The notes under the pieces: model-generated
Told to the model about the DNA's origin: nothing
Seen by the model: the letters and a program-made list of their open reading frames with translations, nothing else
Databases searched by the model: none
Source: Thermoanaerobaculia bacterium
Lineage (GTDB): Bacteria > Acidobacteriota > Thermoanaerobaculia > UBA5066
NCBI GenBank assembly: GCA_017999215.1
Contig: JAGOBQ010000155.1
Location: forward strand, 1 to 8,522
Direction: 5' to 3'
DNA: 8,522 bases
In this document: piece after piece, positions 6,615-8,522 of the stretch
How the letters are laid out: each line of letters begins with the position of its first letter
Numbering within the stretch: the first letter of the stretch is position 1
Made by a program: the position numbers and the translations under genes

Positions 6615-7172
6615 ATGAAGTACATGGAGCAGGGCGGCTACCAGAACAACCCGCTCACCCGTCTCACGCTCTGGGGGACGTTCGTCTTCCTGACCGGCCT
6701 CTGGGCCTCGAACTTCGGGATGTACTTCTCCCGGATGGGGCTCTCCGCGGCGAGCGTCGTCAACTACTACCGCGGCTCGGAGGAGACCTTCCAGCCGGCG
6801 CGCACGTTCGGGTCGATGGTGGAGTCGTCGCACGGGCACTTCGCGATGATGGCGATGGTCCTCCTCGTCCTGACGCACCTGTACGTCTTCGTCCCCGGAC
6901 CGCGGAGGCTGAAGGCGTTCTTCGTGATCGGCACGTTCGGCACGACGTTCCTCTCCGAAGGGACGGGCTGGCTCGTCCGGTTCGTCCACCCCGCGTTCGC
7001 GGTCGTGAAGCCGGTCGCGTTCCTCGCGGCCCAGGCGTTCCTCGCCCTGATGCTGGGCCTGCTCGCCGCGTTCCTGCTCAGGGCGGGACGAAGGGGAGGT
7101 CTGCGGCCCGTCGCGGACGCCGGTGCCGGAGCGGAGACGCCGCCGAGGAGGGCCGCGGGCGGAGCCGCCTGA
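6615..7172 (+). CDS. Four-helix, His-rich membrane protein, candidate b-type cytochrome
   Basis: The protein has 185 residues with four predicted transmembrane helices: about 17-38, 72-93, 100-122 and 127-156. Helix 2 carries His73, His75 and His88 (SHGHF and THLYVF), and His125 lies at the end of helix 3 (VRFVHP). Such spacing could bind one or two haems, as in small membrane cytochromes b, but no named family is recognised with certainty. The highly charged tail after 156 is low-complexity (Ala/Arg/Gly). AGGAG lies 3 bases before the ATG and the gene starts 7 bp after the FMN-binding gene. By context it would pass electrons from the quinone pool or a cytoplasmic donor to the flavinylated periplasmic protein. 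It could instead be a quinone-binding or purely structural anchor. Confidence 0.75.
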   Translation: MKYMEQGGYQNNPLTRLTLWGTFVFLTGLWASNFGMYFSRMGLSAASVVNYYRGSEETFQPARTFGSMVESSHGHFAMMAMVLLVLTHLYVFVPGPRRLKAFFVIGTFGTTFLSEGTGWLVRFVHPAFAVVKPVAFLAAQAFLALMLGLLAAFLLRAGRRGGLRPVADAGAGAETPPRRAAGGAA

Positions 7173-7180
7173 GGCTCAGG
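7168..7180. repeat. 13-bp palindrome containing both convergent stop codons
   Basis: CCTGAG-G-CTCAGG is a perfect palindrome around 7174. It contains the TGA of the membrane-protein gene (7170-7172) and, on the other strand, the TGA of the lipoprotein gene (7178-7176). It can fold only into a small CCTG/CAGG hairpin and no T tract follows on either strand, so it is a weak terminator candidate at best. It may simply be the consequence of symmetric stop contexts. Confidence 0.4.
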
Positions 7181-8087
7181 GAATCCGGAAGGTCGTCGAC
7201 GCGCGGCCCCTGCCGCTCCGTCCTTCGGTCGAGGCGACTCTCCCGAGATCGAGCGTCACCGTCACCTCCTCGCCGGACCGGAAGTCGCGGGAGGGGAGGA
7301 ACCGGAGGAGATGGTCGCCCGCCTGCCACGCCACCTCGCCCGGGATCTCGCCGGAGAGCGAGCCGACGGCGAGGACCGCGTCCGATTCGATCGCGTCCGG
7401 ATCGAGCGGCCGGGACATCAGGAAGCTGACGGCGACGCGGCGGGCGGCGACGACCGAGCCGGGCGCGGGGAAGACGTCGGCCACGCCGGGCTCGACGGCC
7501 CCGGGACCCGTGGCCGTGCCCCACGGAAACGCGAGCGCGACGTGGAGGAAGAGGTCCGAGACCGGCAGGGCGGGCGGCGGCGGGAGATCGACCTCCTCGG
7601 CGAGCTCGATGGCGAGGACGACGAGGAGGACGACCGTGACGGCCGCGAGGACGATCCACCCGACGGGGACCTTCTCGAGGACGACGGCGGCCTCGACCCG
7701 TTCTCCGGCCGCGACGTCGAACTCGCGGGAGTAGGGCTTCTTCAGGGGAACCACGTCCCCGCGCTCGTCGATCTTCCGGGCCACGCGGAGGACGTACCGG
7801 CCGGGCGGCACCCCGGGGACCGACCACGAAGCCGCCATCGAGCGCGCGACGGTCGTGCGGGCGCCTCCCTCGACCTTCTGCAGCTCTGAGAGGACGGGAA
7901 ACGCGACGAGGAGCCCGGCGTTGCGCTCGGCCGTTTTCCGATAGACGGATACGGCGACCTCTCCCGTCTCCGCGCCTTCGGCGGCGCTCCGGGTGAGGCC
8001 GACCGAGACGCAGCCGTCGAGCGCGAGGGGCGCGAGGGCGACGAGCAAAAGCCCGGCGATCGGGCGGAGGAGCCTGTCGAGGAGCAT
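7176..8087 (-). CDS. Putative lipoprotein with central transmembrane segment and Big_5-like C-terminal domain
   Basis: Starting at ATG 8087 the product has 303 residues. It begins with a lipoprotein-like signal (LLRPIAGLLLVALAPLALDGC, Cys26), though LDGC is a poor lipobox at the -2 position. Residues 40-140 look like an all-beta region (VPPGRYVLRVARK; REFDVAAGERVEAAVVLEK). A strong hydrophobic helix follows (141-161, PVGWIVLAAVTVVLLVVLAI), then a Pro-rich linker and a C-terminal domain (about 198-303) resembling a Big_5/SbsA-type Ig-like domain (VFPAPGSVVAARRVAVSFLMSRPLDPDAI). The ORF can be extended to 8288, but that adds 67 Arg/Pro-rich residues before the signal peptide and is unlikely. 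The function is not recognised; a cell-envelope role is the most that can be said. Its stop is 3 bp from that of the operon's last gene. Confidence 0.75.
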   Translation of the reverse strand: MLLDRLLRPIAGLLLVALAPLALDGCVSVGLTRSAAEGAETGEVAVSVYRKTAERNAGLLVAFPVLSELQKVEGGARTTVARSMAASWSVPGVPPGRYVLRVARKIDERGDVVPLKKPYSREFDVAAGERVEAAVVLEKVPVGWIVLAAVTVVLLVVLAIELAEEVDLPPPPALPVSDLFLHVALAFPWGTATGPGAVEPGVADVFPAPGSVVAARRVAVSFLMSRPLDPDAIESDAVLAVGSLSGEIPGEVAWQAGDHLLRFLPSRDFRSGEEVTVTLDLGRVASTEGRSGRGRASTTFRIP

Positions 8088-8095
8088 CGGTCGGG

Positions 8096-8125
8096 ATGCT
8101 CGTCCCGTGCGAGGAGCCGTGTCAA
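8096..8125 (-). promoter_or_regulatory. Candidate promoter of the lipoprotein gene
   Basis: On the minus strand a perfect TTGACA (8125-8120) is followed after 18 bases by GAGCAT (8101-8096), a weak -10 (3 of 6 matches). The ATG comes 8 bases later, at 8087, with no Shine-Dalgarno site. The spacing is the same as in the apbE promoter and would again give an almost leaderless mRNA. Confidence 0.4.
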
Positions 8126-8274
8126 CCGCTTCGTCTCGGCGTGCGACGCAGAGCCCGGCCACCACGGGTCCGCGTCGGGGGGGGCCGCGCCGACCATGCC
8201 ACCGCCGAAGAGGCCGGAACGGGCACGCCGCGTCCGAGGGTACCTTCGAGGGTGCGCCAGTGACGTCCGGCGGG

Positions 8275-8280
8275 TATCCT
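8275..8280 (+). promoter_or_regulatory. Candidate -10 box of the FHA gene
   Basis: TATCCT ends 6 bases before the ATG at 8287, the position expected for a leaderless transcript. No convincing -35 hexamer lies 16-18 bases upstream and there is no Shine-Dalgarno site, so this is a modest call. The rest of the 199-bp divergent gap (8088-8286) shows only GC-rich sequence. Confidence 0.35.
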
Positions 8281-8286
8281 TGCGTC

Positions 8287-8522
8287 ATGGCGTCCCCCCC
8301 GACGAGATCGGCCGGCGTGCGCGAGCCATCGCCCCGCGGCGCGGCCGGGCCTCACCTGGCGGACAACATGGGAGAGGTCCACCTCCTCGACCGGCAGGTC
8401 CTGACGATCGGCGCGGCCCGCGAGAACGACGTGATCGTCCGGCTGCCCGGCGTCTCGAGGCACCACGCGCGGGTTCTCCTCCCCGGAAAGGGGACCTACT
8501 TGCTCGACGGCGGCGGAACCCG
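8287..8522 (+). CDS. FHA-domain protein, 3'-truncated by the window
   Basis: 78 codons are visible and the frame is open at the window end. Residues from about 31 match the start of a forkhead-associated domain: LLDRQVLTIG, then ENDVIVRLPGVSRHHARVLL and TYLLDGGGT. FHA domains bind phosphothreonine peptides and in bacteria are often fused to secretion, kinase-signalling or adenylate-cyclase modules; what follows here is unknown. The Ser and His of VSRHHA are present, but the Arg that usually follows the conserved Gly (consensus GR) is Ala here (IGAARENDV), which may weaken classical phosphopeptide binding. ATG 8287 is preferred because a -10-like box precedes it; ATG 8368, just before the domain, is an alternative. 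It is divergent from the lipoprotein gene. Confidence 0.8.
   Translation, partial: MASPPTRSAGVREPSPRGAAGPHLADNMGEVHLLDRQVLTIGAARENDVIVRLPGVSRHHARVLLPGKGTYLLDGGGT

Noticed and set aside
7168..7180. Strong bidirectional terminator at the operon/lipoprotein junction
   Set aside because: The stable stem is only about 4 bp with a 5-base loop and no T tract follows on either strand, so it is listed as a palindrome only.
8088..8288. N-terminal extension of the lipoprotein gene to 8288
   Set aside because: It adds 67 Arg/Pro/Gly-rich residues before a good signal peptide and would overlap the start of the divergent FHA gene.
8122..8466. Minus-strand open frame opposite the FHA gene
   Set aside because: It is antisense to a recognisable FHA domain and has no motif of its own.

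Overview
The window is very GC-rich (coding codons are dominated by C or G in third position). It holds seven protein genes: two cut by the window edges, five complete. No tRNA, rRNA, CRISPR array or mobile element was seen. The secreted M4 protease with modular C-terminal domains, an outer-membrane porin and an FHA protein point to a diderm, high-GC bacterium. An Acidobacteriota-type genome is a reasonable guess from the style, but it is only an inference; no ribosomal or other marker gene is present.

Layout: (1) 1-2235 (+), the C-terminal part of a secreted thermolysin-type metalloprotease carrying two near-identical 72-residue repeats around a PPC domain, ended by a clear stem-loop terminator. 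(2) 2306-3469 (-), a zinc-dependent succinylglutamate desuccinylase/aspartoacylase-family hydrolase, convergent with the protease. (3) A relatively AT-rich divergent control region, 3470-3610, with a near-consensus promoter and two perfect inverted repeats. (4) 3597-7172 (+), a tight four-gene operon: ApbE flavin transferase, outer-membrane porin, periplasmic FMN-binding protein, and a His-rich four-helix membrane protein. (5) 7176-8087 (-), a putative lipoprotein with a Big_5-like C-terminal domain, convergent with the operon with only 3 bp between the stop codons. (6) 8287-8522 (+), the start of an FHA-domain protein, divergent from the lipoprotein gene.

The main interest is the four-gene operon. 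ApbE attaches FMN covalently to a Thr in a short motif of exported proteins. The third gene has the FMN-binding fold with such a motif (TGATLTT). The fourth encodes a membrane protein whose histidines could bind haem. Together they look like a small extracytoplasmic electron-transfer chain: membrane electron carrier, covalently flavinylated periplasmic protein, then a substrate admitted through the dedicated porin. An inverted repeat, TTGAGA-N5-TCTCAA, lies directly on the promoter/start region of apbE. It resembles half-sites of Fur-type boxes, so a role in iron (or other metal) reduction and uptake is a testable idea, not a demonstrated one.
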